DNA of 35,377 nucleotides from Candidatus Altimarinota bacterium (lineage in GTDB: Bacteria > Patescibacteriota > Gracilibacteria > BD1-5 > UBA6164): positions 1-35,377 of the forward strand of contig JAQUWS010000010.1 in the NCBI GenBank assembly GCA_028692735.1, given 5' to 3'. Every line of letters begins with the position of its first letter. The first letter of the stretch is position 1. Shown here in pieces: positions 9,643-20,151 of the stretch. The notes under the pieces are model-generated. The model saw only the letters and a program-made list of their open reading frames with translations. It had not been told where the DNA came from and made no database searches. Both the position numbers and the translations under genes were made by a program.

Positions 9643-11517
9643 ATGTTTAATAATGAAAAAGTAGTAGAATCAAAAGTTTGTAGACAATGTCAAACAAAGT
9701 TTGACATAACAAACAAGGATATAGAGTTTTATGAAAAAATTAGTCCTATTTTTAAAATACCTCACCCTAGCCCTCTCCTTACAGGAGATGGGAAAGAAAA
9801 GTCCTTCTCAATAAAGGAGAAGGACTTAGGATGAGGGTTAAAAGAAATCAAATACCTAATCCCAATACCAACACTTTGTCCAGATTGTAGACAACAAAGA
9901 AGATTGGCTTTCAGAAATGAAAGGAAATTGTACAAAAGAACCTGTGATGCAACATGAAAACCAATAATTTCAATATATTCACCAGATAAATTATACAAAG
10001 TATATAATCAAGAATTTTGGTGGAGTGATAAATGGGATGCTTTAAAGTATTGAAAAGAATTTGATTTCAGTAAATCATTTTTTGAACAATATGAAAAGTT
10101 ATATGTTAGTGTTCCAAAGATTTCACTATATGGAAATAATAATGAAAATTCTCTATTTTGAAATGATACAACAAACAACAAAAATTGTTATTTAATTTTT
10201 GCTTCAGATTTTAATGAAAGTTGTTTTTATTGAGTATTTAATAATTCTGTTGATTCTATGGATTCTCTAGAATCAAAAAATATAAACAATTCCTATGAAT
10301 GTTTTAATTGTAGTAATTGAACTAAACTTTTTTATTCAATAGATTCTAATAATTGTACTAACTCATCTTTCTTAATAAATTGTGATAATTGTGAGTATTG
10401 TTATTTATCTCATAATTTGATAAATAAGAAATATTATTTTTTAAATAAACAATATTCCAAAGAAGAATATTTTAATTTGATTTCAAAATTACCTATTTTT
10501 GATGCAAAAAAAATGTTTGCTGAAGTGAGAGAAAAAACAATCTATAAAAATTTAAAAATATCAAATAGTGAAAACTGTTATTGAAACTACATAAAAAATT
10601 CCAAAGATTGTAAATACTGCTTTGATGTTTCTGATTGAAATAATTGTAAATATGTTTATTTCTGAAGTCAAAAATTATCTGATTGTATGGATACAATTAT
10701 GGCAAGTATAAATGCTTCAAAATGTTATGAAGTGCAAACTTGTTTAGAAAACTGTTATAATATAATTTGATGTAATTTTTGTAACAATATACAAAACACA
10801 TATTATTCAGATTCTTGTATAAATTGTTCAAATTGTTTTTGATGTGTATGATTTAGAAATAAATCATATTGTATTTTAAATAAGCAATATACAAAAGATG
10901 AGTATGAAGAATTAGTTCCAAAAATAATAGAACATATGCAAAAAACATGAGAATGGTGAGAATTTTTTCCCTCATCAATATCTCCGTTTTGATACAACGA
11001 AACAGTAGCAAATGAATATTTCCAATTGAATTCAGATGATATTTTAAATTGTCATTCTGAACTTGTTTCAGAATCATCAAAAGGTATAAAATCCTTATTT
11101 AATGATTCCGGACTAAATCCGGAATGATGAAATACTTTTATCCACTGACCAATATTCAACCGGTCAACCTACGAACAAGCATTTCCAAAAGTCGACAAAA
11201 TCATCATAGCATCAAAACTTCCAAAAGATATAAAAGAAATCCCAGATGATATCCTAAACCGGGCAATAGAATGTGAAATAACTAAAAAACCGTTTAGAAT
11301 AATAAGCCAAGAACTAGAGTTTTACAGAAAACACAATTTACCAATACCAAGAAGACATCCAGACCAAAGACATTTAGACCGTATGAGTTTAAGAAATCCA
11401 AGAAAATTATATGATAGAAAATGTGACAAATGTAAAAAAGATATAAAAACAACATATTCTCCAGAAAAGCAAGAAATAGTTTATTGTGAAGATTGTTATA
11501 ATAAAGAAATTTATTAA
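9643..11517 (+). CDS. paralog E: zinc-finger / Cys-rich repeat protein with two insertions
   Basis: 624 residues, start MFNNEKVVESKVC, finger C13-x2-C16. Type 1 element in the finger loop (9760-9837) and type 2 element in the tail linker (11051-11128), so the same combination as its left neighbour D, consistent with D and E arising by tandem duplication. The central region differs strongly from D (SLFGNDTTNNKNCYLIF..., ESKNINNSYECFNCSN), showing that the middle diverges faster than the ends. First module lacks most cysteines at its close (NLINKKYYFLNKQY). C-terminal ribbon C594, C597, C615, C618. Last gene of the A-E run; no hairpin terminator is apparent in the 92 bp that follow. Function unknown. 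Confidence 0.9.
9760..9837. repeat. in-frame palindromic element, type 1, in paralog E finger
   Basis: CCTCACCCTAGCCCTCTCC at the left, GGAGAAGGACTTAGGATGAGG at the right (arms given without the middle). Translates as PHPSPLLTGDG, ending DLGGG through an in-frame TGA. Same position as the D and G copies; the internal AAGTCCTTCTC/GAGAAGGACTT pairing is best preserved here. Confidence 0.8.
11051..11128. repeat. in-frame palindromic element, type 2, in paralog E tail linker
   Basis: Identical to the D copy for all but the last bases, where GGAATGAC has become GGAATGAT and the next codon is a second TGA. The identity extends 40 bases to the left into coding sequence (11011-11127 matches 9120-9236). 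Confidence 0.85.
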
Positions 11518-11552
11518 ATAATTTCAAAAATAAAATAAAATTAACTAGTAAA

Positions 11553-11580
11553 TTGATTTTTTATACTTTTATTATATAAT
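11553..11580 (+). promoter_or_regulatory. promoter of the TraG/VirD4-like gene
   Basis: TTGATT (11553-11558), 16-base spacer, TATAAT (11575-11580). Start expected near 11587, giving a leader of ~23 bases before the ATG at 11610. One of the better sigma-70-like matches in the window. Confidence 0.5.
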
Positions 11581-11609
11581 ATTAACAATAGTAGTATTAT
11601 TTTTAAAAA

Positions 11610-13859
11610 ATGTTAAAAAGTCATTTAATAAAAATTTATCATTCATATAATTTATGAAGAAAACACTTTCAAGAATTTCTGAAAGATATAGCTAAAACTC
11701 TAGATCATAAAAGGATTGTTTTTTGAATTAATTATAATAAGTGAGAGTATTTTTATAGTTTAGATATAGAACAAAAAGTTCTAACATCATTTGAATCACA
11801 ATTTTATAGTTTTTTTAACAATTTTCAGATAGATTCTGATACAAAAAACTATAATACATTTAATACAGAGAAAACAGTTGTATGAGAACTATATCTAAAA
11901 AATAGTTATTTTTTTCCTTTTAAGATGACTGATGGAGATACTACAGATTTTATATCAAGTATCTTCAGATCATTTGAAAATATGGATGTTATAAATGATA
12001 AAATTTGAATATTTGTAGATATTACACCAATAAAAGAAGAAAGTATAGCCTTTTTTATTAAATCTAAATGGAATTTTTTCAAATTTAAAATAAGACTTAA
12101 ATTTCAGTTTTTTAAATATATGTTTAATTACAAAGTTCAAAAAAACTGGAAAGCAGAATGATATAAATATTATGAATCAAAAATAGAAAATGAATTATTT
12201 AAAACAAAAATATTTATAGTTGTTGAATCAAGTACAAAACAAATAGCAATAAATAAGTTAAGATCAGTTGCTTCAAGATTTTTAATATTTAAAAACTACC
12301 CATTAAACCAATTTGATATAAAGATAAATACATGAGTTGACCAAAGTAAGTTAAAAGATTATGCTTATGGAGAACCAATGAATATGTCATCCTTAGAGAT
12401 TTCAAACTTAATTTGTTTTCCAAAAAATCCTCAAAATGAAACAGGGTTATTAAAAGTAACATCAAAAAAACTTGCTTTGCCGATTTGAATTCCTACTTTT
12501 GAGTATGAGAAGCTTAAAAATTGAGAAATTTACCCAAAAAACATACCAAACAATATAAACATAATATGAATTTCAGATTATAGATCTATAAATGTACCTA
12601 TTTGAATATTTGATGAAGATAGATTAAGACATATATATGTTATCTGAAAAACATGAGTTTGAAAATCAAAATTTCTTATAAGTAATATAATAAATGACAT
12701 AAAACAATGAAGATGATTATCTATAATTGACCCTCACTGAGACTTGATTGAGGAAGCTATTTCTCATATTCCAGCAAATAGAGCAAAAGATGTTATTATA
12801 TTTGATCCTACAGATGAGAAATATCCTTTTTGTATAAATCCTCTTGATGTATCAAAAGATGAATCAAAACAGATACTTGCAAAATGATTTATTGATATAT
12901 TTAAAAAGTTTTTTTGAAGCAATTGGAATCCAAAACTTGAACATGTTTTAAGAATGATATTTTTGGCCTTGCTTGATAAACCAGGAGCAACACTTTTTGA
13001 TATAATCAGAGCATTAACAGATAAAGATTTTAGATATGAGATGATAGAAACAATTGAGGATGATGTTGTAAAAAATTTCTGGACAAACGAATTTGCTTGA
13101 TGGTCTCAACAATTCAATACAGAAGCAATTATGCCTATCTTAAACAAAGTATGACAGGTTCTTTCAATTGAAGTATTAAAAAATATTTTTTCATCTAAAG
13201 ATAATAAACTTGATTTTAGAAAAGTTATGGATGAAAAAAAGATTTTGCTAATAAAACTACCAAAATGAAAACTTCAAGAAGAAATAATGTGATTTTTATG
13301 AGCTATGTTTGTGACCAAGATTTACCAAGCTGCTATGAGTAGACAATGACTTGATAAAGAGAAAAGAATACCATTTTTCTTATATGTTGATGAGTTTCAA
13401 AACTTTGCAACAGATACTTTTTCTGAGATACTTTCAGAAGCAAGAAAATATGGATTATGATTAGCTATTGCACACCAATTTATAAAACAAATCCCTGAAA
13501 ATTTGACCAGAGCCATCTTTTGAAATATCTGAACACTTATAAGTTTTAGAATTTCAAGTGAAGATTCTTTGTATATAAAACAACATTTTGAGCCATATCT
13601 AGATGCTTATGATTTAGCAAACTTAAATCAAAGATGTTTTTACTGTAAAACAATGGTAAAATGACAAGTAAAAGATCCATTTTCTTTAAAGTCACTATAC
13701 ATCCCAGATGTAAAACTTGAAAAAGATTTCCTAGAAAACTTATATGCTCTATCAAGAAGTAAATATTCAAGAAGCTTACTTGAAGCAAAAAAAGTTATGG
13801 AAGTAGAACAAAAAGATGTATTAAACAAAATAGAAAATTTTGCTGAGCCTATAATTTAA
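11610..13859 (+). CDS. TraG/VirD4-like (DUF87/HerA-related) DNA-translocation ATPase
   Basis: 749 residues. The C-terminal half is a P-loop ATPase of the conjugative coupling-protein/TraG type: Walker A GKTGVGKS at residues 346-353 (all three Gly encoded by TGA), LSIIDPHGDLIEEAI after it, Walker B FFLYVDEFQNFA with D594-E595, then SEARKYGLGLAIAHQF and IFGNIGTLISFR, as in VirD4/TraG relatives common in CPR genomes. The N-terminal ~340 residues are a divergent domain (VVGELYLKNSYFFPFKM, WKAEGYKYY). No clear membrane helices, unlike true VirD4, so it may act with a membrane partner outside the window or be a soluble relative. Role: ATP-driven movement of DNA or protein, possibly type IV pilus/secretion or DNA uptake. 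No relaxase or mating genes are nearby. It separates paralogs E and F, with a promoter before and a hairpin after. Confidence 0.85.
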
Positions 13860-13885
13860 TACTTGCAAATTACTTATTTTCTTTT

Positions 13886-13919
13886 AAAATACTAAAAATT
13901 AAAAATTTAGTATTTTTTT
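13886..13919 (+). terminator. hairpin terminator abutting paralog F start
   Basis: Stem AAAATACTAAA (13886-13896) with TTTAGTATTTT (13906-13916), 9-base loop, followed by more T. It ends 3 bases before the ATG of F, so it may also influence F translation or act as an attenuator. Confidence 0.75.
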
Positions 13920-15635
13920 ATGTCATTTCTAAAGGAAAAAATAGTTGAGAAAAAAACTTGTAGTATGTGCCAAGAAGAATTTTCTATTTATGAAAAAGAT
14001 TTAGAAATGCTAGAAAAAATGTCACCAGAAATCAATTGAAAAAAACACTCTTTTTCATTACCAAATAAATGTCCAGAATGTAGAAGAAAAATAAGATATA
14101 CATGGAGAAATACAAATAAATTATTTCGTAGAAAATGTGATGCAACAAATAAAGATATCTTAGCTTTTTATGGCTCTAAAGTAAAACATCCAGTTTATGA
14201 TATAGATTATCGGAATACCGATAGATGGAATCCACTAGATTATGGAAAAGATTTTGATTTTTCTCGTCCATTTTTTGAACAATTTTCTGAATTAAAAGAC
14301 AAAGTTCCACATTATTCAAGAAGTATATTGAGATTTGAAAACAGTGATTATTCAAACAATGCTTCAGACTTAAAAAATTGTTATCTATGCTTTAATTGAT
14401 GACAATCAGAAGATTCTTATTATGTTATAACATTTAAAGATTTGCTAAATTGTGTAGATTGTTTTTCAATAGATAAAAGTGAGAATTGTTATGAATGTAT
14501 AGATGTAGAAAATTGTAATAAAGTTTTTTACTCACAAAATTCAAAAAATTGTTTTAATTCATATTTTATAAAAAATTGCATAAACTGTAGTGATTGTTTT
14601 TTATGCAAAAATCTATCATGAAAGAAATATCATATTTTAAACAAAGCATATTGAAAAGAAGAATATGAAAAAAAAGTTAATGAACTGTTAAAAGACAATA
14701 AAATTTCTAATTTAGAAAAAATATTTAAAGAATTTTCTATAAAATTACCTGAAAAAGCAGTAAATTGATTAAACAATGAAAATATTTTATGAGATTATAT
14801 TTATAATAGTAAAAATATATTTAATTCTTTTTGAATTAAAGAATCTGAAGATTTAAGATATTGTTCAAATTTAAAAGATAATTCAAAATATTTAATTGAC
14901 GTTGATGTTTTTGGTTGGGATCTAGAAAAAAGTTATAATTCAGTAGTTGTATGACATTATTCGGATAATCTATTTTGTTGTTATGATTGTTGGGAAAATT
15001 GCAATAACTTATACTATTGTTCATCATGTGTAAGAAATATAAAAAATTGTTTTTGATGTGTATGATTACACAATAATTATGAATATTGTATTTTAAATAA
15101 ACAATATACTAAAGAAGATTATGAAAAACACGTTTCAAAAATAATAGAAAATATGCAAAAAACATGAGAATGGTGAGAATTTTTTCCACCAAAATTAAGT
15201 GATTATTGATATAACGAAACAGAGTGAATGTTTTTTGATACTATGGCACAAGATTTAGCTATAAAAAGATGATTTAACTGGTCAAGTGAAGAAATATCTT
15301 TACCAAAAGTAGAAAAAATAATTCCAGCATCAAAATTACCAGAAGATATAAAACAAATTCCTGATGATATACTAAATCGGGCAATAGAATGCGAAATAAC
15401 AAAGAAACCTTTTAGAATAATTACACAAGAATTAGAGTTTTATAGGAAACATAATTTACCAATTCCAAGAAGACATCCAGATCAAAGACATCAAGATCGT
15501 ATGGCTTTAAGAAATCCAAGAAAATTATTTGATAGAAAGTGTGATAAATGTTGAAAGGAAATAAAAACTACTTATGCTCCAGATAAACCAGAAATAGTTT
15601 ACTGTGAAGAGTGTTATAATAAAGAAGTATATTAA
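13920..15635 (+). CDS. paralog F: zinc-finger / Cys-rich repeat protein, no insertions
   Basis: 571 residues. Finger C14-x2-C17 with a more divergent loop (FSIYEKDLEMLEKMSP) and CPECRRKIR instead of CRQQRR. Second ribbon reads CDATNKDILAFYGSKVKHP, also degenerate. Central modules end NLSGKKYHILNKAY and GLHNNYEYCILNKQY; the latter has an extra residue. GEWGEFFPPKLSDYGYNETEG precedes the tail (quoted partly: GEWGEFFP). C-terminal ribbon C541, C544, C562, C565. No palindromic element at either site. Its loop and middle differ from A-E, so it is an older branch. The start lies directly after a terminator hairpin, leaving no room for a conventional promoter-leader unless transcription reads through or starts inside the previous gene. 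Function unknown. Confidence 0.9.
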
Positions 15636-15653
15636 TTTTTTTAAAATAATATT

Positions 15654-16025
15654 ATGCAAATATATGAAGATCAATTTATGGTTTTATCTAACAAAAACAA
15701 TATAATAAAACTAACTTGGAAAAAAGAAACTAAGAATCTGGACAATGATTTATTTAAAAATGAAGCTTTAAAATATATAGAAATATTTTAAAAATCAAAC
15801 ATTAAGAATATAATTGTTGATATGAGAAATTTTTGATTTGAATTAAATCAGGAAGTAATAGATTGGAGAAATAAAAATATAATTGCTGTCTACAATGAAA
15901 TTTGACTGAAAAAATTTGCTTTTATAAGTGATAAACCAAGTGTAAAACAAGACAATCAAAAAAATGCCTTTATTACTAGAGATTTTTTCACAGAAGAAGA
16001 AGCTAATAAATGGCTTAATAATTAA
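15654..16025 (+). pseudogene. STAS/SpoIIAA-like small protein with in-frame TAA
   Basis: Reads as a 123-residue protein with one TAA at codon 46 (15789-15791). Both sides match one domain: MQIYEDQFMVLSNKNNIIKL before, then SNIKNIIVDMRNFGFELNQE, IGLKKFAFISDKP and the ending FFTEEEANKWLNN after. The layout resembles STAS/SpoIIAA-like domains. TAA is one substitution away from AAA, CAA or GAA, which would suit the EIF-x-KSN context. It is either a recent pseudogene, a read-through gene, or a sequencing error. Two in-frame TGA glycine codons occur in the second half. It sits between F (18 bp) and G (9 bp), as if inserted into the run. Confidence 0.65.
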
Positions 16026-16034
16026 TTATTTTTT

Positions 16035-18011
16035 ATGTTTCAAAACGAAAAAGTTGTCGAAATAAAAACTTGTAGACATTGTAACTCTAACTTTGACATA
16101 ACAGATAAAGATCAAGAATTTTATGAAAAAGTAAGCCCTATTTTTAAAATACCTCACCCTAGCCCTCTCCTTATAGGAGATGGAAATAACAAATCCTTCT
16201 CAAGAAAAGAGAGGGACTTAGGATGAGGTTTAAAAGAAATCAAATACTTAATCCCAACACCTACACTTTGTCCAGATTGCAGACAACAAAGAAGACTAAG
16301 CTTTAGAAATGAAAGAAAATTATATCATAGAACGTGTGATTTAACATGAAAAGATATAATTTCAGTTTATTCACCAGATAAAGCATATAAAGTTTATGAA
16401 CAAAGTGAATGGTGGTCTGATAAGTGGAATCCATTAGATTATTGAGTTAATTTTGATTTTAAAAGAAGTTTTTTTGAACAATTTTATGAACTAATGAAAA
16501 AGGTTCCATTACAAAGCTTAAATAATAAATTATATGAGAATTGTAGTTATATAAATGATTGTATCTCATGCAAATCTAGTTATCTAACTTTTAACTCAAC
16601 ACATTTTGAAAATACAATGTATTCATATATTCTTAGGGATTGAGCTGATTGTGTTGATACTGATTTTTGTGATAAATGTTTCAATTCATACAATTTAATT
16701 GAGTGTTGATGAAATTCACATTACCTATATTATTCAGCCAAATCTTCAAAATGCTTAAATTCCTATTTTTTATATAATTGTTTTAATTGTGAAAATTGTA
16801 TTTGTTGTACAAATCTTAACAATAAAAAATACTATATTTTCAATGAAGAGTATTCAATAGAATCTTATAAAAAAAAGAAAGATGAATTATTTGAAAAATG
16901 ATTTTCTTTCCTGATTAAAGAGTATAAAAAACTTATAGATAAATCATTCAAAAGACATATGTTTTGATATTCAAATGAAAATGTTTTTTGAGACAATATG
17001 TTTTATAGTAAAAACTGTTATGAATGTTATGATTCAAACCACTTAGAAGATTGTAAATATGTTTATACAGCTATGGAAACAAAAAATTCTCAAGATATTT
17101 ATCTTTTTTGAAATAATTTGGAATTATCTTATGAATCTGTTTTTGTTTGAGAAAATTCATATAAAATTACATTTTCTTATTGATGTAGTGTAAATTGCTA
17201 CAATCTGTTATATTGCTATAATCTTACATCATCTTCAAATTGTTTTTGATGCATTTGACTTCGTAATAAAGAGTATTGTATTTTAAATAAACAATATACA
17301 AAACAACAGTATGAAGAACTAGTACCAAAAATTATAGAACATATGCAAAAAACTTGAGAATGGTGAGAATTTTTCCCAAGTAGTTTAAGTCCATTTTGAT
17401 ACAATGAAACTGTAGCTCAAGAATGGTTTCAACTTAGTCGTAACAATGTTTTAGATTGTCAATCTGAACATCAAAACCGTCATCCTGAACATCAAACCTG
17501 TCATCCTGAACATCAAACCTGTCATCCTGAACATCAACCCCGTCATCCTGAACTTGTTTCAGGATCTATAATGCAATGAAATACAACAAAACATAATATT
17601 AAAGATACTGAAACAAGTTCAGCATGACAATTAAAAAATTGACCAATTTTCAACTGGTCAGATTATGAAGCTCAATTTCCAAAAGTAGAAAAAATAATTC
17701 CGAGCAACAAACTCCCAGACAATATTTCTCAAATTCCAGATGATATACTAAATCGGGCAATAGAATGCGAAATAACTAAAAAACCATTTAGGATAATAAA
17801 ACAAGAACTAGACTTTTACAGAAAACATAACTTACCAATCCCAAGAAGACATCCAAATCAAAGATATTTAGACAGAATGAATCTTAGAAATCCAAGAAAA
17901 CTTTATGATAGAAAGTGTAATAAATGCTGAAAAGATATAAAAACGACCTATTATCCTGAAAGAACTGAAATAGTTTATTGCGAAGAATGTTATAATAAAG
18001 AAGTTTATTAA
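16035..18011 (+). CDS. paralog G: zinc-finger / Cys-rich repeat protein with two insertions
   Basis: 658 residues. Finger C13-x2-C16 (CRHC); type 1 element in its loop (16152-16228). The second ribbon is CDLTGKDIIS with EQSEWWSDKW. Central modules end NLNNKKYYIFNEEYSIESY and GLRNKEYCILNKQYTKQQY. The tail linker holds the largest insertion in the window: four 21-bp units plus a full type 2 palindrome (17458-17628), adding about 60 residues including repeated HPEHQT heptads. C-terminal ribbon C628, C631, C649, C652 (CNKC). From 17542 to about 17925 it is nearly identical to J, 9 kb away, although their central regions differ. Convergent with regulator 2, 15 bp away. Function unknown. Confidence 0.9.
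16152..16228. repeat. in-frame palindromic element, type 1, in paralog G finger
   Basis: CCTCACCCTAGCCCTCTCC left arm and GGATGAGG right end; translates PHPSPLLIGDG ... DLGGG with TGA as Gly. Inner part (GGAAATAACAAATCC) has drifted relative to E. Confidence 0.8.
17458..17628. repeat. type 2 element with four extra 21-bp tandem units, in paralog G
   Basis: Units start at 17458, 17479, 17500 and 17521, each a variant of GTCATCCTGAACATCAAACC plus one base; the fifth, from 17542, is the full left arm GTCATCCTGAACTTGTTTCA. The right arm TGAAACAAGTTCAGCATGAC (17609-17628) pairs with it. Each unit codes for seven residues, (C/R)HPEHQ(T/P). The element is open in frame and includes two TGA-encoded glycines. 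Confidence 0.85.
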
Positions 18012-18026
18012 AGAAGTAACGAAAAA

Positions 18027-18773
18027 TTAGTTTTTGTCACAATGTTCCCATATAAACTTGAACCAAGTTTTATAACTTTCTGCTAATTCTTTATTTATCA
18101 TAACAAATATTGATCACTTATCTCAAAAATTTCATATTCATACAGAGTTAAATGTAACAACATAATCTCAAAAAACATCAACAATTCAAGGGGTTTCGTA
18201 TCAAAGTGGTAAAAATTTATATTCTCAAGAAGCTGTATTTAGTATATCTTTTCTATCTCTAACTCTAGGATCAAAAATTATTTGAACTTTTTTTCACTTT
18301 TTTTCTAAAGTTTTTTTAAAATTTCCTTCTAGATTTATAGAAATTCAAGGTGTTACCCAGTTTCACTTTGCTCATAAAAAATATGTATCTTCAGCAACTC
18401 TTATTCTATCTCTTATGTAATTTTTATATCATTCAATCCCTTTGTAAATAAAAGCAGATTCTTTTATTTCATTTTTATTTTTTATATTTTCAAGATATGG
18501 AAGAATCTTTTTTAGTGATTGTTCTTTTTCATATACAATTTCAAGAAGTTTTTTTGGATCAGTTGCTACATATAAGTTTTCTTTTTGTCAAAAAATAGGA
18601 AAAATAATTCATTTTTCTATCAATCTTTCAAGTGTATCATAAATACTTCTTCTATGAATATTCGATTTTCTAGCAACTTCTAAAACACTAGCTTCTCAAA
18701 TTTCAAGTATAGCTTCATATATACTTGCTTCATTTTTAGTCATTCCTATTTCTTGTAATTCCTTTTGAAACAT
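18027..18773 (-). CDS. TrmB-like transcriptional regulator 2
   Basis: 248 residues. N-terminal winged helix (GMTKNEASIYEAILEIGEAS, VARKSNIHRRSIYDTLERL, then a GIIFPIF wing) of the TrmB type, followed by a helical linker (KKLLEIVYEKEQSLKKIL) and a C-terminal domain with AEDTYFLGAKG, VQIIFDPRVRDR and VVTFNSVGIG. It has two TGG tryptophans near the end (YKTWFKFIWEHC) beside TGA glycines, so the two codons are kept distinct. It is not closely related to regulators 1 and 3 in the C-terminal half. Divergent from the asparaginase-fold gene with 155 bp between, so it may control that gene. Convergent with G. Confidence 0.9.
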
Positions 18774-18841
18774 AAATTCATAAGATGAAAAATAAATTTA
18801 ATATATTATATCTATTTATTACTATTAGTCAAATATATGGT

Positions 18842-18859
18842 GATACATATCCCCGTATC
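18842..18859. promoter_or_regulatory. inverted repeat, candidate operator between regulator 2 and asparaginase-like gene
   Basis: GATAC (18842-18846), 8 bases (ATATCCCC), GTATC (18855-18859); the local CCCC is unusual in this AT-rich DNA. Two GTGATA repeats flank it. Position between divergent genes suggests an operator; not proven. Confidence 0.45.
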
Positions 18860-18909
18860 GTGATATTTACGAATTTAAAGGAATAAATATATATTAAATA
18901 CATTATAGT

Positions 18910-18915
18910 TATAAT
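18910..18915 (+). promoter_or_regulatory. -10 box of the asparaginase-like gene
   Basis: TATAAT ending 13 bases before the ATG, so transcription would start about 6-8 bases ahead of the start codon, giving a nearly leaderless mRNA. No convincing -35 at the expected distance. Confidence 0.4.
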
Positions 18916-18928
18916 TTAATGTATTTAT

Positions 18929-20134
18929 ATGATTACACAACAATACACTCCTTGACAGCAAGAATTCTTACAAATAGCAGAAAAAGAAGATATCAAAGCA
19001 TCTGTATTTTGAGATATAATACCAGATATCAAATATAAAACAGAAAATTTTGATAATTCTAAGCCAACAATTGCATATTTACATACAGGTTGAACATTAA
19101 TGATGGTTCCAAGTAAAAATGATGAAAATAGATTATCATTTGATTGAGCTATTGATATTCCTAAAGTTATTGAAATTTGTAATTACATTTGTAATTTAGA
19201 AGATAAAATGAATGTGATTGGTATTTATGTTTCCAATATAGATTCAAAAGATGTAATATCAAAATTTTGGCCTATATTTGCTAATACTATAAAAAGTATT
19301 TACAATATAGTTGATTGAACTGTTGTATGACATGGGACCCATACACTTGATTATTCATCTACTGCTATGGCATATGCACTACAAAGATTAGCTAATCCCA
19401 TAGTATTTACTGCTTCTCAAATACCTATATTATGACATCTATGAAGTGATTGATTACCAAACTTAACATGAGCTATGGATATAGCTGCAAACTGAAATAT
19501 AGCAGAAGTATTAGTATATTTTAACTGAAAAATATTAAGAGCTACTAGAGCTTCCAAAGTAGATGATGCAAGATTAGATTGATTTGATTCAAAAGTTATT
19601 CACCCAATATGATATTATACTTGAGCATGAATTGAGATATTTCCAAATAGTTCCATACCAAGATGAAGAAATAGAAAATATGAACTCTCATTTAGCCCAC
19701 ATTTTTCCAATTCAGTATCTTCAATAAAAATAAATCCTTCAACTCATAATAATTCAATACGAGAAATAAAAGAAGCTAGTCAAAATGATGTATGATTTAT
19801 ATTAGAAACATATGGTAGTTGAGCTGTCCCAAAAAATATTGCCCCATCTTTAGAAGAATGTATAAAAGCGGATTTTCCTATTTTTCTAAGTTCTAGTTGT
19901 TGAAATTCTTGAATATCTAATTCTATGCAAAACCATGATGATGATGCAAAAATGATCTCAGATTTATGAATTCCTAATGTATGAGATATGTCTACAACAG
20001 CTGCAGTAGTAAAATTGATGCATATAGTATGAAATAATCCTTGAGCTCCATTAAAATTAATTGTAGATGAAATGCTAAAAAAGTCATATGCTTGAGAAAT
20101 CACTGTAAGTAGAGAAAATACATTTAGATTTTAG
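18929..20134 (+). CDS. asparaginase-fold protein (L-asparaginase I / GatD-like)
   Basis: 401 residues. Asparaginases hydrolyse L-asparagine to aspartate and ammonia; GatD, of the same fold, supplies ammonia to tRNA amidation. Here the first nucleophile motif is present as HTGGTLMMVP (T56 by analogy with the TGGT threonine). IVFTASQIPILGHLGSDG, IAANGNIAEVLVYFNGK, TRASKVDDARLDGFDS and YGSG (295-298) follow, and the C-terminal domain has IPNVGDMSTTAAVVKLMHIVG (shown in part: GDMSTTAAVVKLM). The second catalytic motif, usually HGTDT, is HGTHT at 135-139 (CAT for Asp at 138), which removes a residue that normally contacts substrate. About 50 residues precede the TGG motif, somewhat like GatD, but no GatE is nearby. 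So fold is secure, activity uncertain. Divergent from regulator 2, convergent with regulator 3 (17 bp). Confidence 0.85.
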
Positions 20135-20151
20135 TAAAATTATATAGTTTT

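Noticed and set aside
17458-17541. Tandem 21-bp repeats as a CRISPR array
   Set aside because: The units are contiguous with no spacers, lie in an open reading frame and derive from a palindrome arm.
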